Below, one piece after another: positions 15,636-22,839 of a stretch of DNA of 32,610 nucleotides. The position numbers and the translations under genes were made by a program. This DNA comes from a virus: positions 1 through 32,610 of the IMG/VR virus record IMGVR_UViG_3300046777_001290; one strand, 5' to 3'. The notes under the pieces are model-generated. The model ran no database searches and was not told where the DNA came from. It worked only from the letters and a program-made list of their open reading frames with translations. Each line of letters begins with the position of its first letter. Within the stretch, counting starts at the first letter, position 1.

Positions 15636-17532
15636 TATATACGATGTAATTAATCTTAAGCTACAGGCACACAAAACACCTGTATTTAAAGAAGAAAAAT
15701 CAAAAGAATGGATAATTTATGGAGCAGATAAAGAAGGTGGTTACTATAATAACTATCCTGGTTACTTACTTTATTTGTTTAATCGTAGTTCTAAGCATAA
15801 TGCTTTTATCAATGGCAAGGTTCTTTATATTTGCGGTGCTGGTGTTGGTTTTGATAGTACTGATTTATCAATTGAAGACATAGCAATAGCAAACGACTTT
15901 CTAAATAAAGAGAATACAAACTTTGATACTTTAAAAGACATTGTAAAAAAATGTGTATTAGATAAAAAGTTATTCGGTGGTTATTACTTAGAAGTAATTT
16001 GGAATAAAGCAGGTAACAACTTTGAGTTATTACACTTTCCTTATAATAATTTACGTAAGGCAAAAGATGCGGATGGTTATTGGTATTCAAAAGACTGGAG
16101 TAAACAAAAGCAAAGTCCTGAAGAAACCGATTTAGAATACATCCCTTTATTTGATCCTGAAAAACCAACGGGCAGACAGATATTCGTATCAAAAGAATAC
16201 AGACCTGATTTAGATGCATATCCTTTGCCTGATTATGTGGCTTCGGCTGTTTATGCTGAAGTTGATGTTGAGCTTTCTAATTATCGTTTAAATGCTATTA
16301 AAAGTGCATTTAATGCAGGTACTATTCTTAACTTTAGTAATGGTAGACCAACCGAAGAAGAGAAAGAAGAAATAGAGGCGAGACTAAAAGAGAAGTTTAC
16401 AGGAACTGATAGAGCAAACAGCTTACTAATAACATTTAGTGGCAATAAAGATTCAGCTCCTACAATTGAACATTTAACACCACAAAATGTAGATGCACAA
16501 TTAACAGAATTAAACGACCAAGTTATACAAGAATTAATTATCGGACATCATATTCCTAACCCTATGCTAGTAGGTATTAAAACAGCAGGAGAGTTAGGAA
16601 CAAAAGACCAGATAAATGATAGTTATGAGTTGTATAAGAATACTTATATAATTCCTAATCAAAAAGAAATAGAGAAAGATTTTAACTACTTACTTAAATT
16701 AAAAGGATTTTCAAATCATATTTACTTAAAAGAGTTAGACCCAATTGAAGAGCAGTTACCTATTGAAGAAAAAATTAAGGTAATGACTAAAAATGAGGTA
16801 AGAGAAATGTATGGATTACCACCTTTAGAAGAAGAAGTTAAGCCGATTATTTCAAGTGCTATCCATAGATTTGAAGACCAAGTATGTGACCATTGTTTTG
16901 CATCAGAAAGCGAAATTGATGAAGTAATTGAAATCTTTAAAATGTTTGGCGATGATAGAGAAAATTATGAGGTTATAGAGCAAAAGTTTATGAACGAAGA
17001 AAATCGTTTTGATTTTGCAGTTGATGTAAGTCCGTTAAGTAAACAAATTAAAAGAGACATTGTGGGCTTATTAGATAAAGACCCATTAATGGATAATAAG
17101 ACAATTGCAGATACTTTAAGAATAAAAGAAGATAGAGTTGCAGACTTAATCAATGACATGGTTAAAGAAGAACTAATTAAGGTTAAAGAGACAAATGCAG
17201 GTGGTCAAAAAAAAGATATTAGAGTACCAACAACAGAAGCTGTCAGAACATCAAATAGATTAGGCACAGATACCGAAGATTATAAGATAATGTACACTTA
17301 CGAATGGAGAGCAGGAGTTAAGCCTGACAAAAGAAATTCAAGAGAGTTCTGTGTTAAGTTATTGGATGCAAATAAAATGTATTCGAGAGCGCAAATAGAA
17401 CAAATTAGTAAGATAGTTGGATATGATGTTTGGAATTATCGTGGTGGTTGGTGGACTAGAAAGGGCGGTCAAACAAGAACACCTTTTTGCAGACATATTT
17501 GGAGTGCTAACGTTGTAAAAATAAAAAAATAA
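15625..17532 (+). CDS. Portal protein with C-terminal winged-helix and MuF-like extension
   Basis: The portal is the dodecameric ring through which DNA enters the head. Residues 1 to ~405 look like a portal: AFINGKVLYICGAGVGF at the clip side, NAIKSAFNAGTILNFSNG, and the conserved helix GHHIPNPMLVGIKTAGELGTKDQINDSYELY. The following ~230 residues are extra. They contain a predicted winged helix (LMDNKTIADTLRIKEDRVADLINDMVKEELIKV, ~490-525) and, from ~573, REFCVKLLDANKMYSRAQIEQI...YRGGWWTRKGG...FCRHIW, a pattern seen in MuF-type head proteins. One base overlaps the next gene. Confidence 0.8.
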   Translation: MENNIYDVINLKLQAHKTPVFKEEKSKEWIIYGADKEGGYYNNYPGYLLYLFNRSSKHNAFINGKVLYICGAGVGFDSTDLSIEDIAIANDFLNKENTNFDTLKDIVKKCVLDKKLFGGYYLEVIWNKAGNNFELLHFPYNNLRKAKDADGYWYSKDWSKQKQSPEETDLEYIPLFDPEKPTGRQIFVSKEYRPDLDAYPLPDYVASAVYAEVDVELSNYRLNAIKSAFNAGTILNFSNGRPTEEEKEEIEARLKEKFTGTDRANSLLITFSGNKDSAPTIEHLTPQNVDAQLTELNDQVIQELIIGHHIPNPMLVGIKTAGELGTKDQINDSYELYKNTYIIPNQKEIEKDFNYLLKLKGFSNHIYLKELDPIEEQLPIEEKIKVMTKNEVREMYGLPPLEEEVKPIISSAIHRFEDQVCDHCFASESEIDEVIEIFKMFGDDRENYEVIEQKFMNEENRFDFAVDVSPLSKQIKRDIVGLLDKDPLMDNKTIADTLRIKEDRVADLINDMVKEELIKVKETNAGGQKKDIRVPTTEAVRTSNRLGTDTEDYKIMYTYEWRAGVKPDKRNSREFCVKLLDANKMYSRAQIEQISKIVGYDVWNYRGGWWTRKGGQTRTPFCRHIWSANVVKIKK

Positions 17533-18095
17533 TGGCAACAGTATTATTATTAACAGCAACATACATTAAGGACTACACATTTGTTGATCCTAATGTAGAT
17601 GAAAAATACTTAAGAATTTCTATTGAAGAAGCTCAAAAAATTCATATTAGAAATTATATAGGTTCTGGTTTATATGATGAAATTATAAGCCAAGTAAGTA
17701 CAAATACATTATCTGCTTTAAACACTACCTTATTAGATAATTATATTATTCCTGCTTTAAAGTGGTGGGTAATGGTTGAGGCTGCTCCCTTTTTAACTTA
17801 TAAGGTAACAAATAAGAACATTGTAAAAAAGAACAGCGACAATAGCACAGGCGTTGATTTTAACGAACTAAATTCTTTTATGAATTTAGTAACTGATAAA
17901 GCACAGTATCACACTAAAAGATTAATTGATTATTTATTTGAGTATTCAGACCAATACCCATTATATGATAATCCTGGTGATGGTTTTGATACTATTTATC
18001 CGCAAGGGTATTCTTATGAAGAAAGTATTTATTTAGGTCGTAATCGTTCAGTATTTAGCTATGAAGAAAAATTCGAAAAAAGAAAACGTTACTAA
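17532..18095 (+). CDS. Head-tail connector (DUF6712/gp6-like)
   Basis: A 187-residue, mainly helical protein starting MATVLLLTATYIKDYTFVDPNVDEKYLRISIEEAQKIHI and containing LLDNYIIPALKWWVMVEAAPFLTYKVTNK. This pattern fits Bacteroidota phage adaptor proteins of the DUF6712 or gp6-like type that bind under the portal. The overlap with the portal gene (TAATG) fits that role. Assignment from sequence pattern and context. Confidence 0.65.
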   Translation: MATVLLLTATYIKDYTFVDPNVDEKYLRISIEEAQKIHIRNYIGSGLYDEIISQVSTNTLSALNTTLLDNYIIPALKWWVMVEAAPFLTYKVTNKNIVKKNSDNSTGVDFNELNSFMNLVTDKAQYHTKRLIDYLFEYSDQYPLYDNPGDGFDTIYPQGYSYEESIYLGRNRSVFSYEEKFEKRKRY

Positions 18096-18186
18096 AAAGA
18101 GTGGTTATAAACTCTTTAATAAAATTGAAATACTTAAAAAATTTTTGAATGATAACGTTAAACCAAGTAATAAAAAATCTAAATAA
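18061..18186 (+). CDS. Possible 41-residue Lys-rich protein overlapping both neighbours
   Basis: A short frame starts MKKNSKKENVTKKSGYKLFN and ends in a Lys-rich SNKKSK tail. It has about fourteen lysines and an amphipathic helix (NKIEILKKFLNDN). It bridges the 53-nt gap between the connector and the next gene, overlapping each by 35-38 bases. It could be a small nucleic-acid-binding virion protein. The same bases also hold a hairpin (18096-18117), so coding may be accidental. Confidence 0.4.
   Translation: MKKNSKKENVTKKSGYKLFNKIEILKKFLNDNVKPSNKKSK
18096..18117 (+). terminator. Weak hairpin after connector gene
   Basis: AAAGAGT (18096-18102) pairs with ACTCTTT (18111-18117), loop 8 nt, directly after the connector stop. 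No T-run follows beyond the arm itself, so termination would be weak. Confidence 0.35.
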
Positions 18187-18751
18187 TATCGCTAACGCAC
18201 ATTATCAAATCAATTCTTTTGGGAATGGTAGTGTTATAGAGTTTGCGACTAGTGGAATAACTGAATACCCTGCAATGTGGGTAGATTATGAGCCACCTGT
18301 ATTGCAAGGTAATGCTTATGCTCATGTTTTGCGTATTTATGTAATGGATAGATTGATTAAAGGCAAACAAAACGAACTAGAGTTATTCAGCGACATTCAA
18401 CAAATATGTTTAGATATTATTGCACAACTTAACTCAACTATTTATGGTTGGAAATTAGTTAGTGATAATGTTACTTTAAATCCATTTAGTGAACCTAGAT
18501 TTGATGATGAAGATGCAGGTTATTACTTTGATGTAAATCTAAAAGTACCTTTCACTTACGATAGATGTCAAATACCATTTGATTCAACTATAACGAACGC
18601 AGGAACATCAAACCTAGTTACTATTGTAAATCAAAATGGAACGGTTATAACGACTTTAAAAGGCGGTGAAACATATACAGTAATACAAGTTAGTGCAATT
18701 GATGGTGGGGCTTCAAATACAACTTATACAAATTCGATAATACAAGCATGA
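18149..18751 (+). CDS. Putative tail terminator or tail completion protein
   Basis: A 200-residue alpha/beta protein: an N-terminal helix (MITLNQVIKNLNNIANAHYQINSFG), strands around YPAMWVDYEPPVLQGNAYAHVLRIYVMDRL, a helix (ELFSDIQQICLDIIAQLN), then YYFDVNLKVPFTYDRCQIPF. The strand-helix-strand plan and position after the connector recall tail terminator proteins. The last ~50 residues form a small added beta domain. The four-base overlap with the tail fibre gene shows coupling. Role inferred. Confidence 0.5.
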   Translation: MITLNQVIKNLNNIANAHYQINSFGNGSVIEFATSGITEYPAMWVDYEPPVLQGNAYAHVLRIYVMDRLIKGKQNELELFSDIQQICLDIIAQLNSTIYGWKLVSDNVTLNPFSEPRFDDEDAGYYFDVNLKVPFTYDRCQIPFDSTITNAGTSNLVTIVNQNGTVITTLKGGETYTVIQVSAIDGGASNTTYTNSIIQA

Positions 18752-19890
18752 GTACAATAACAGCACAGATACAACTTAGAAGAGATACTTCTGCAAATTG
18801 GACTTCAAACAATCCTATTTTATTAGATGGTGAAATGGCTTTGAGTACTGATGTACTTTATTCAGGTACAGATCAGCCTCGTTATAAGATAGGCAATGGA
18901 GTTGATACATGGTTAAATTTAGACTACGTGCCTGAAGGGGGAGCAGGTTATCCTGAAAATCTTTATTTAACTGTAGTAAATAAAACAGGCGATAATCTTT
19001 TAGCATCAGGTTACAAAGTATTAAAGGTTCAAACAGCACAAGGTCAAAGACTAGCAGTTGATTATGCATTAGCTGATAGTGATGCAAATAGTGCTGATAC
19101 TATTGGAGTTGTTTATGAAAATATAGATAATAATCAAAGCGGTAGAATAGTTGTAATTGGTGAATTAACTGGACTTAACACAACAGGTAGTTTGCAAGGA
19201 GAGACATGGGCAGATGGTGATTTATTATTCTTAAGTCCTTTTGTTGATGGTGGAATTACAAATGTAAGACCAACAGCACCAAATCATGGAGTAATAATTG
19301 GATATGTGGTTTATTCTCATGCTAACAATGGAAAAATTTATTGTAAGATAGATAACGGATATGAAATTGGAGAGCTTCATAATTGCTACTTACCAACTCC
19401 TTCAAACAATCAAGGTATATTTTGGAGTTCAGGAACTACGCGTTATGAGAATAAGTCATTAAGTGATTTAGAGACCTCTTTTGTGCAAAGCATTTTTCAT
19501 GCTTCTAATGTTAACCCTGCTGATGCTACTAATTATTATGTAGGTGTTGCAGATGCGCCTTCAACAACTTCAAAAGATGCTTCTATTATTATTCCTGTAA
19601 CTGGTAATATAAAATCAATAGGGATAAGTTCAGTTATATATACTACTTTAGGTACAGCAGAAAATTCAACTTTTTCAGTTCGAGTTTTAAGTGGTGGAAT
19701 TAATGGGACAGCAATAGAGACTTTATTAACCAATACTTATAAGTTAAATGCTACTTATAATTCAACTATTTTAACAGGCTTAAATATAAGTGTAAATGCT
19801 GGTGATGCTATTGAAATAAAATGGTTAACTCCAACATGGGTAACTAATCCAACAGGTGTAAGATTAAAATTTAATTTATTTATACGATGA
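18748..19890 (+). CDS. Tail fibre protein with Mtd-like N-terminal domain
   Basis: Residues ~5-65 (IQLRRDTSANWTSNNPILLDGEMALSTD...YKIGNGVDTWLNLDYV) match the N-terminal domain of the phage major tropism determinant and related fibres. That domain anchors a trimer to the tail. The middle (~75-210) is a beta domain (NKTGDNLLASGYKVLKV...GVVYENIDNNQSGRIVVIGEL), which resembles capsid-decoration-like modules. A C-terminal beta sandwich (~260-380) is probably the receptor-facing tip. It is followed within four bases by a small Tyr-rich gene. Confidence 0.7.
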   Translation: MSTITAQIQLRRDTSANWTSNNPILLDGEMALSTDVLYSGTDQPRYKIGNGVDTWLNLDYVPEGGAGYPENLYLTVVNKTGDNLLASGYKVLKVQTAQGQRLAVDYALADSDANSADTIGVVYENIDNNQSGRIVVIGELTGLNTTGSLQGETWADGDLLFLSPFVDGGITNVRPTAPNHGVIIGYVVYSHANNGKIYCKIDNGYEIGELHNCYLPTPSNNQGIFWSSGTTRYENKSLSDLETSFVQSIFHASNVNPADATNYYVGVADAPSTTSKDASIIIPVTGNIKSIGISSVIYTTLGTAENSTFSVRVLSGGINGTAIETLLTNTYKLNATYNSTILTGLNISVNAGDAIEIKWLTPTWVTNPTGVRLKFNLFIR

Positions 19891-20036
19891 ATTTATATTA
19901 TGAAATAAAGCAAGAAGGTGACAAGTATAATGTTTATTATTATGGTGGTGATTATGCTGGACTTAAGGAGTTTTATGCTTATAATCTAAGTGAGCCACAA
20001 ACATTAATTAGATACGGTTACAAAGAATTAAAATAA
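19887..20036 (+). CDS. Small Tyr-rich hypothetical protein
   Basis: A 49-residue protein (starts MNLYYEIKQEGDKYNVYYYG, ends GYKELK) overlapping the tail fibre stop by four bases (ATGA). Nine of its residues are tyrosine. It has two or three predicted beta strands and no Cys. The coupled start and the clean fit between two fibre genes support it as real. It could be a fibre chaperone or a minor virion protein. Function unknown. Confidence 0.6.
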   Translation: MNLYYEIKQEGDKYNVYYYGGDYAGLKEFYAYNLSEPQTLIRYGYKELK

Positions 20037-20050
20037 TGGTACTTTAAAAA
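20037..20050 (+). promoter_or_regulatory. GGTACTTT motif, copy 6 (before small fibre gene)
   Basis: TGGTACTTTAAAAA directly after a stop codon and 9 nt before the ATG at 20060. Confidence 0.4.
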
Positions 20051-20059
20051 ATAAACAAC

Positions 20060-20341
20060 ATGGCAAACGCATTAAGACTAACAGCTAACGGTGGCTGTGA
20101 ATATATTGATAACACAGTAGCGAGAACAGGTAAAAAATATTATTGCTTTATAGTACAAGCTGATACAGTAGTAGCAACTTTAACAGGTGGCTTTGCTACT
20201 GATACTACAACAAATTATTTAACATCAATTGGTTTAAGCGGTAAAACATTAAAACAAGGTGCAATTATTTATGCTCCTGGTGATGCTGTTTTTACTAATT
20301 TGACTTTAACTTCAGGTTCAATTATAGCTTATTCAGAATGA
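20060..20341 (+). CDS. Small beta-rich virion protein (fibre-associated)
   Basis: A 93-residue protein beginning MANALRLTANGGCEYIDNTVARTGKKYYCF and ending LTLTSGSIIAYSE. The strand pattern and the phrase FTNLTLTSGSIIAY are typical of small phage structural proteins that accompany fibres. It overlaps the next fibre gene by four bases. Probably a fibre base or attachment subunit; no enzymatic motif. Confidence 0.5.
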   Translation: MANALRLTANGGCEYIDNTVARTGKKYYCFIVQADTVVATLTGGFATDTTTNYLTSIGLSGKTLKQGAIIYAPGDAVFTNLTLTSGSIIAYSE

Positions 20342-21123
20342 GACTAAGTTTAGGAATAACACCTAAAAGCTATTTTAGTTTAGCTGCTGCAAATGATGCT
20401 GATGCGCAAGCTTTTATTGATGCAGCTGGAATAACAGATGCTACTCAAAAAAGTGCGGTTAATCAACTTGTTTTAGATTTAAAAAATGCTAACATTTGGA
20501 CTAAGATGAAAGCTATCTATCCAATTTTAGGAGGTTCTGCAAGTTCGCATAAGTTGAATTTAAAAGACTCAAGAGACTTAGATGCTGCATTTAGATTAAC
20601 ATTTACAACTGGCTGGACACATTCAAGTACAGGTATGACACCTACTAATGCTTATGCAAATACATTTATTGCTGGTAATACTTATTCAACAAATATTCAT
20701 TTATCTTTTTATTCAGGAACTCAAACTGTTGGAGGTTCTTTTGAAATGGGTTGTTCTGATGGGACAACAACAACTTTAAGTAATAGACCTGCTTTAAATT
20801 GTGGTTTAGGCGGATTAACAGTTGTTAATTATACAACAACAACGGATGCTAGAGGTTTTTGGATTGGTTCAAAAAGAACAAATACAGATAGAGAAGTATA
20901 TAGAAATGGGATAAGTGAAAATACAGTTACAACATCTATTACAAATGCTTTTCCTTCAATTAATATATGGATAGGAGGTGTTAATATTAATAATGCTTTA
21001 TCTTTTCCATCTTCTAAACAAGCAAGATTTGCATCAATAGGCGATGGCTTAACAGATACGGAAGCTGCTAATTTTTATACGGCTGTTCAAAATTACCAAA
21101 CAACTTTAAATAGGCAAGTATAA
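20338..21123 (+). CDS. Tail fibre or receptor-binding protein
   Basis: A 261-residue protein. An N-terminal helical part (~15-65, AFIDAAGITDATQKSAVNQLVLDLKNANIWTKMKAIYPI) is followed by GGSASSHKLNLKDSRDLDAAFRLTFTTGWTHSSTG and a long Gly-Ser-Thr-rich beta sandwich. The helical part plus KxIYPxxGGxxxxHKxNLxDxRDxDAAxR is a recurrent arrangement in Bacteroidota phage fibres. The C-terminus resembles concanavalin-like carbohydrate-binding folds, so binding of a host surface glycan is likely. The downstream gene overlaps by one base. Confidence 0.6.
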   Translation: MRLSLGITPKSYFSLAAANDADAQAFIDAAGITDATQKSAVNQLVLDLKNANIWTKMKAIYPILGGSASSHKLNLKDSRDLDAAFRLTFTTGWTHSSTGMTPTNAYANTFIAGNTYSTNIHLSFYSGTQTVGGSFEMGCSDGTTTTLSNRPALNCGLGGLTVVNYTTTTDARGFWIGSKRTNTDREVYRNGISENTVTTSITNAFPSINIWIGGVNINNALSFPSSKQARFASIGDGLTDTEAANFYTAVQNYQTTLNRQV

Positions 21124-21341
21124 TGGAAGGAAGAATAGTAACAAACCAACAAGCAAATGAACTACAAGGAGTTTTCATTGATGCTGATACTTTTTTTAAT
21201 TTTGTTCAGGATATTAACGGAGTTTACTTTTTATTTTTAAGTCAACAGGATGAAATTGATGTTGCTCAAACACAATACGCTTATTTATTAGATATTCCAT
21301 TAAGTCCATACACACCACCACCAACACCACCAATACCATGA
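21123..21341 (+). CDS. Hypothetical protein with proline-rich tail
   Basis: A 72-residue protein with a mixed N-terminal part (NQQANELQGVFIDADTFFNFVQDINGVYFLFLS) and a tail of SPYTPPPTPPIP. It overlaps the fibre gene before it (TAATG) and the membrane protein after it (ATGA). No domain is recognised. Position between fibre and lysis genes and the FIDADTFFNFVQDINGVYFLFL pattern suggest a small virion component. Confidence 0.5.
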   Translation: MEGRIVTNQQANELQGVFIDADTFFNFVQDINGVYFLFLSQQDEIDVAQTQYAYLLDIPLSPYTPPPTPPIP

Positions 21342-21541
21342 AAGAAACTTTAGAACTTATAAAGAAATATGGTGCAACTGCTGTTTTAGTATTATGGCTA
21401 TGGCACACACACAATAGAGTAGCTAATTTAGAAGAAAAACTTTTTAATTGTTTGGAACGTGATAGATACGAACAATTCTATACAAGACCAAACGAAGCTA
21501 TATTACCAAAAAAGATAGAAGATGAAACTAAAAGTAGTTAG
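21338..21541 (+). CDS. Small single-pass membrane protein (holin or spanin candidate)
   Basis: A 67-residue protein with one N-terminal hydrophobic segment (GATAVLVLWLWH, ~12-23) followed by a charged helical tail (HNRVANLEEKLFNCLERDRYEQF), a topology used by BhlA/UviB-type holins and small spanins. It sits just before the peptidoglycan enzyme candidate and overlaps it by 20 bases. A second holin-like gene lies at 22028, so this one may be an accessory lysis protein. Confidence 0.5.
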   Translation: MKETLELIKKYGATAVLVLWLWHTHNRVANLEEKLFNCLERDRYEQFYTRPNEAILPKKIEDETKSS

Positions 21542-21947
21542 AGAAATAAAAACAGAAATTAGTACAATTGGAAGACTTTTTGTTAATGATAAATTCTTTT
21601 GTTATACTTTAGAAGATAAGGATAGAGGATTAAAACAAACAGATACTTTACTTTATATTCAAGCTAAAAAGATTTTTGGAGTTACTGCAATCCCTTCGGG
21701 TAATTATGAGTTGATAGTTAACCTTAGTCCTAAGTTTAAAAGGATGTTACCGAGAATACTTAATATCAAGGGATTTGACGGCGTTTTACTGCATCGAGGG
21801 AACTCGGCTTCCGATTCGTTGGGCTGTATTTTAATCGGTTACAAAAAAGGGGAAAACTCAATCTTTGAAAGTACAAAGGCAGAAGCTGACTTAGTTGATA
21901 AACTAATGAAGCACAATGCAGAGATACACACTATTGAGATAGTATAA
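21522..21947 (+). CDS. DUF5675-like protein, candidate peptidoglycan L,D-transpeptidase-fold endolysin
   Basis: A 141-residue protein with the DUF5675 layout: YTLEDKDRG at 28-36, AIPSGNYEL near 57-64, then GVLLHRGN and SLGCILIG. His91 and Cys102 in H-x(n)-S-x-G-C resemble the catalytic His and Cys of YkuD-type L,D-transpeptidases. This suggests an enzyme acting on peptidoglycan peptide bridges. The start ATG 21522 lies inside the upstream membrane gene. It is the only lysin candidate in the window. Enzymatic activity for this family is inferred. Confidence 0.65.
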   Translation: MKLKVVREIKTEISTIGRLFVNDKFFCYTLEDKDRGLKQTDTLLYIQAKKIFGVTAIPSGNYELIVNLSPKFKRMLPRILNIKGFDGVLLHRGNSASDSLGCILIGYKKGENSIFESTKAEADLVDKLMKHNAEIHTIEIV

Positions 21948-21973
21948 AAAAAACCTGCTCATTTCTGAACAGG
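21946..21973 (-). terminator. Rho-independent terminator, minus strand
   Basis: Arms at 21954-21961 and 21966-21973 enclose a 4-nt loop. On the minus strand all eight pairs form (one is U-G) and the hairpin ends in eight U. On the plus strand the same position is a C-A mismatch and no T-run follows, so the orientation is minus. Confidence 0.7.
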
Positions 21974-22003
21974 CTTGTTGTAACTAATGAAAACACAAAG
22001 AAC
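21946..22003 (-). ncRNA. Candidate minus-strand small RNA
   Basis: Read on the minus strand, a TATATTTG box (22015 to 22008) is followed about 35 nt later by a hairpin, CCTGTTCA/TGAGCAGG with GAAA loop (21973 to 21954), and then eight T (21953 to 21946). This predicts a ~58-nt transcript with no reading frame, between the two lysis genes and against their direction. The start point is estimated. It could also be only a back-to-back terminator protecting the lysis operon. Confidence 0.45.
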
Positions 22004-22007
22004 TGCA

Positions 22008-22035
22008 CAAATATAATAAATTTTTTTATGCCAAA
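22008..22035 (-). promoter_or_regulatory. Bacteroidota-type promoter, minus strand (suboptimal spacing)
   Basis: TATATTTG reads from 22015 to 22008 on the minus strand, with TTTG at 22035 to 22032. The gap is 16 bp instead of the 19 bp found at the three plus-strand promoters here. Confidence 0.4.
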
Positions 22036-22504
22036 CTTTCTAAATAAAATATTTTCAGGTGGAGCTGGCCAAGTAGTTGAATCAGTGGCCAATGTTGTAG
22101 ATAAATTCGTTCAAACGAAAGAAGAGAAAGATGCTGCTAACTTAGAACTGCAAAAGGTTTTAAATAGCCATTTAGAAGTAATGGAACAAGAAGCTACTAA
22201 ACAGTTAGAAGTTTACCAAAAAGAAATGGATTCTGCAAGAAATAGAGAAATACAGATAGCAACAGCGGAGAAAGCTCCTTTATTAAATAAGATTGTAACT
22301 CCTATATTAGCGTTATCAGTTATTGCTTTAACCTTTGTTTTATTTTATATTTTAATGTTTAAGCCAGTAGGAGCTGAAAAAGATATTATCATTTATGTTT
22401 TAGGTGTTTTGAGTGCTGTTTGTACTCAAGTTGTGAGCTACTATTTCGGGAGTTCACAAGGTTCTGCCCAAAAACAAACACAAATTGACAAACTTATAAA
22501 GTAA
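22028..22504 (+). CDS. Holin-like membrane protein (3TM-type)
   Basis: A 158-residue protein with an N-terminal amphipathic part, a charged coiled helix (LNSHLEVMEQEATKQLEVYQKEMDSARNREIQIATAEKAP), two strong membrane segments (~88-111 and ~119-141) and a short basic tail after YYFGSSQGSAQKQ. The S-S-x-G-S ending after the last helix is characteristic of the 3TM phage holin family. Holins open the inner membrane at a set time for the lysin. It lies 80 bp after the DUF5675 gene, with the minus-strand RNA unit between. Confidence 0.75.
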   Translation: MPNFLNKIFSGGAGQVVESVANVVDKFVQTKEEKDAANLELQKVLNSHLEVMEQEATKQLEVYQKEMDSARNREIQIATAEKAPLLNKIVTPILALSVIALTFVLFYILMFKPVGAEKDIIIYVLGVLSAVCTQVVSYYFGSSQGSAQKQTQIDKLIK

Positions 22505-22565
22505 AATTTTACTATTGATTTTCAAGTAGTTAGCAATTATTATAAAAAATAGTTGCTTTTTTTTG

Positions 22566-22595
22566 TTGTTTGTATTTAAAAATGCTTTATATTTG
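22566..22595 (+). promoter_or_regulatory. Bacteroidota-type promoter for early region
   Basis: TTG (22566-22568), 19 bp, TATATTTG (22588-22595): an exact match to the Bacteroidota consensus (TTG near -33, TAnnTTTG near -7). The first gene downstream starts at 22619. Confidence 0.8.
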
Positions 22596-22618
22596 CTTTA
22601 TAATTAAAAACAAAGAAC

Positions 22619-22789
22619 ATGAAAAACGAAACAATTAACAAATTAAAATCAGCTTACGAAATCTGGAATAAAATGTCACCAATGGAAAGATACGAAAAAG
22701 TTATAAAATTTATACCTGCTGAAAAATTAAAAGGTGTTAGAGGTTTAAGACATTGTGCTAATTATATTTTAGATAATAATATAAATTAA
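22619..22789 (+). CDS. Small early hypothetical protein
   Basis: A 56-residue basic, helical protein (starts MKNETINKLKSAYEIWNKMS, contains RGLRHCANYILDNN). It is the first gene after a consensus promoter and has the A-rich leader AAAACAAAGAACATG, also found before two other early genes. No family is recognised. Small early proteins in this place often bind DNA or host proteins, but nothing here shows a target. Confidence 0.55.
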   Translation: MKNETINKLKSAYEIWNKMSPMERYEKVIKFIPAEKLKGVRGLRHCANYILDNNIN

Positions 22790-22801
22790 ATAAAAAAGGG
22801 G

Positions 22802-22820
22802 GTGCGCATCTTCAACGCAC
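22802..22820 (+). promoter_or_regulatory. Leader hairpin between two early genes
   Basis: GTGCG (22802-22806) and CGCAC (22816-22820) form a GC-rich 5-bp stem with a 9-nt loop in an otherwise AT-rich gap, 19 nt before the start at 22840. No T-run follows. It may stabilise or cap the downstream message. Confidence 0.35.
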
Positions 22821-22839
22821 AATTTAAAAATCAAAGAAC

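Noticed and set aside
18748-19890. Diversity-generating retroelement, because the fibre has an Mtd-like N-terminus
   Set aside because: No reverse transcriptase and no template/variable repeat pair were found; the Mtd-like N-terminal domain occurs in many ordinary fibres.
21954-21990. Plus-strand terminator after the DUF5675 gene
   Set aside because: No T-run follows on the plus strand and one pair is a C-A mismatch; on the minus strand the hairpin is complete and ends in eight U.
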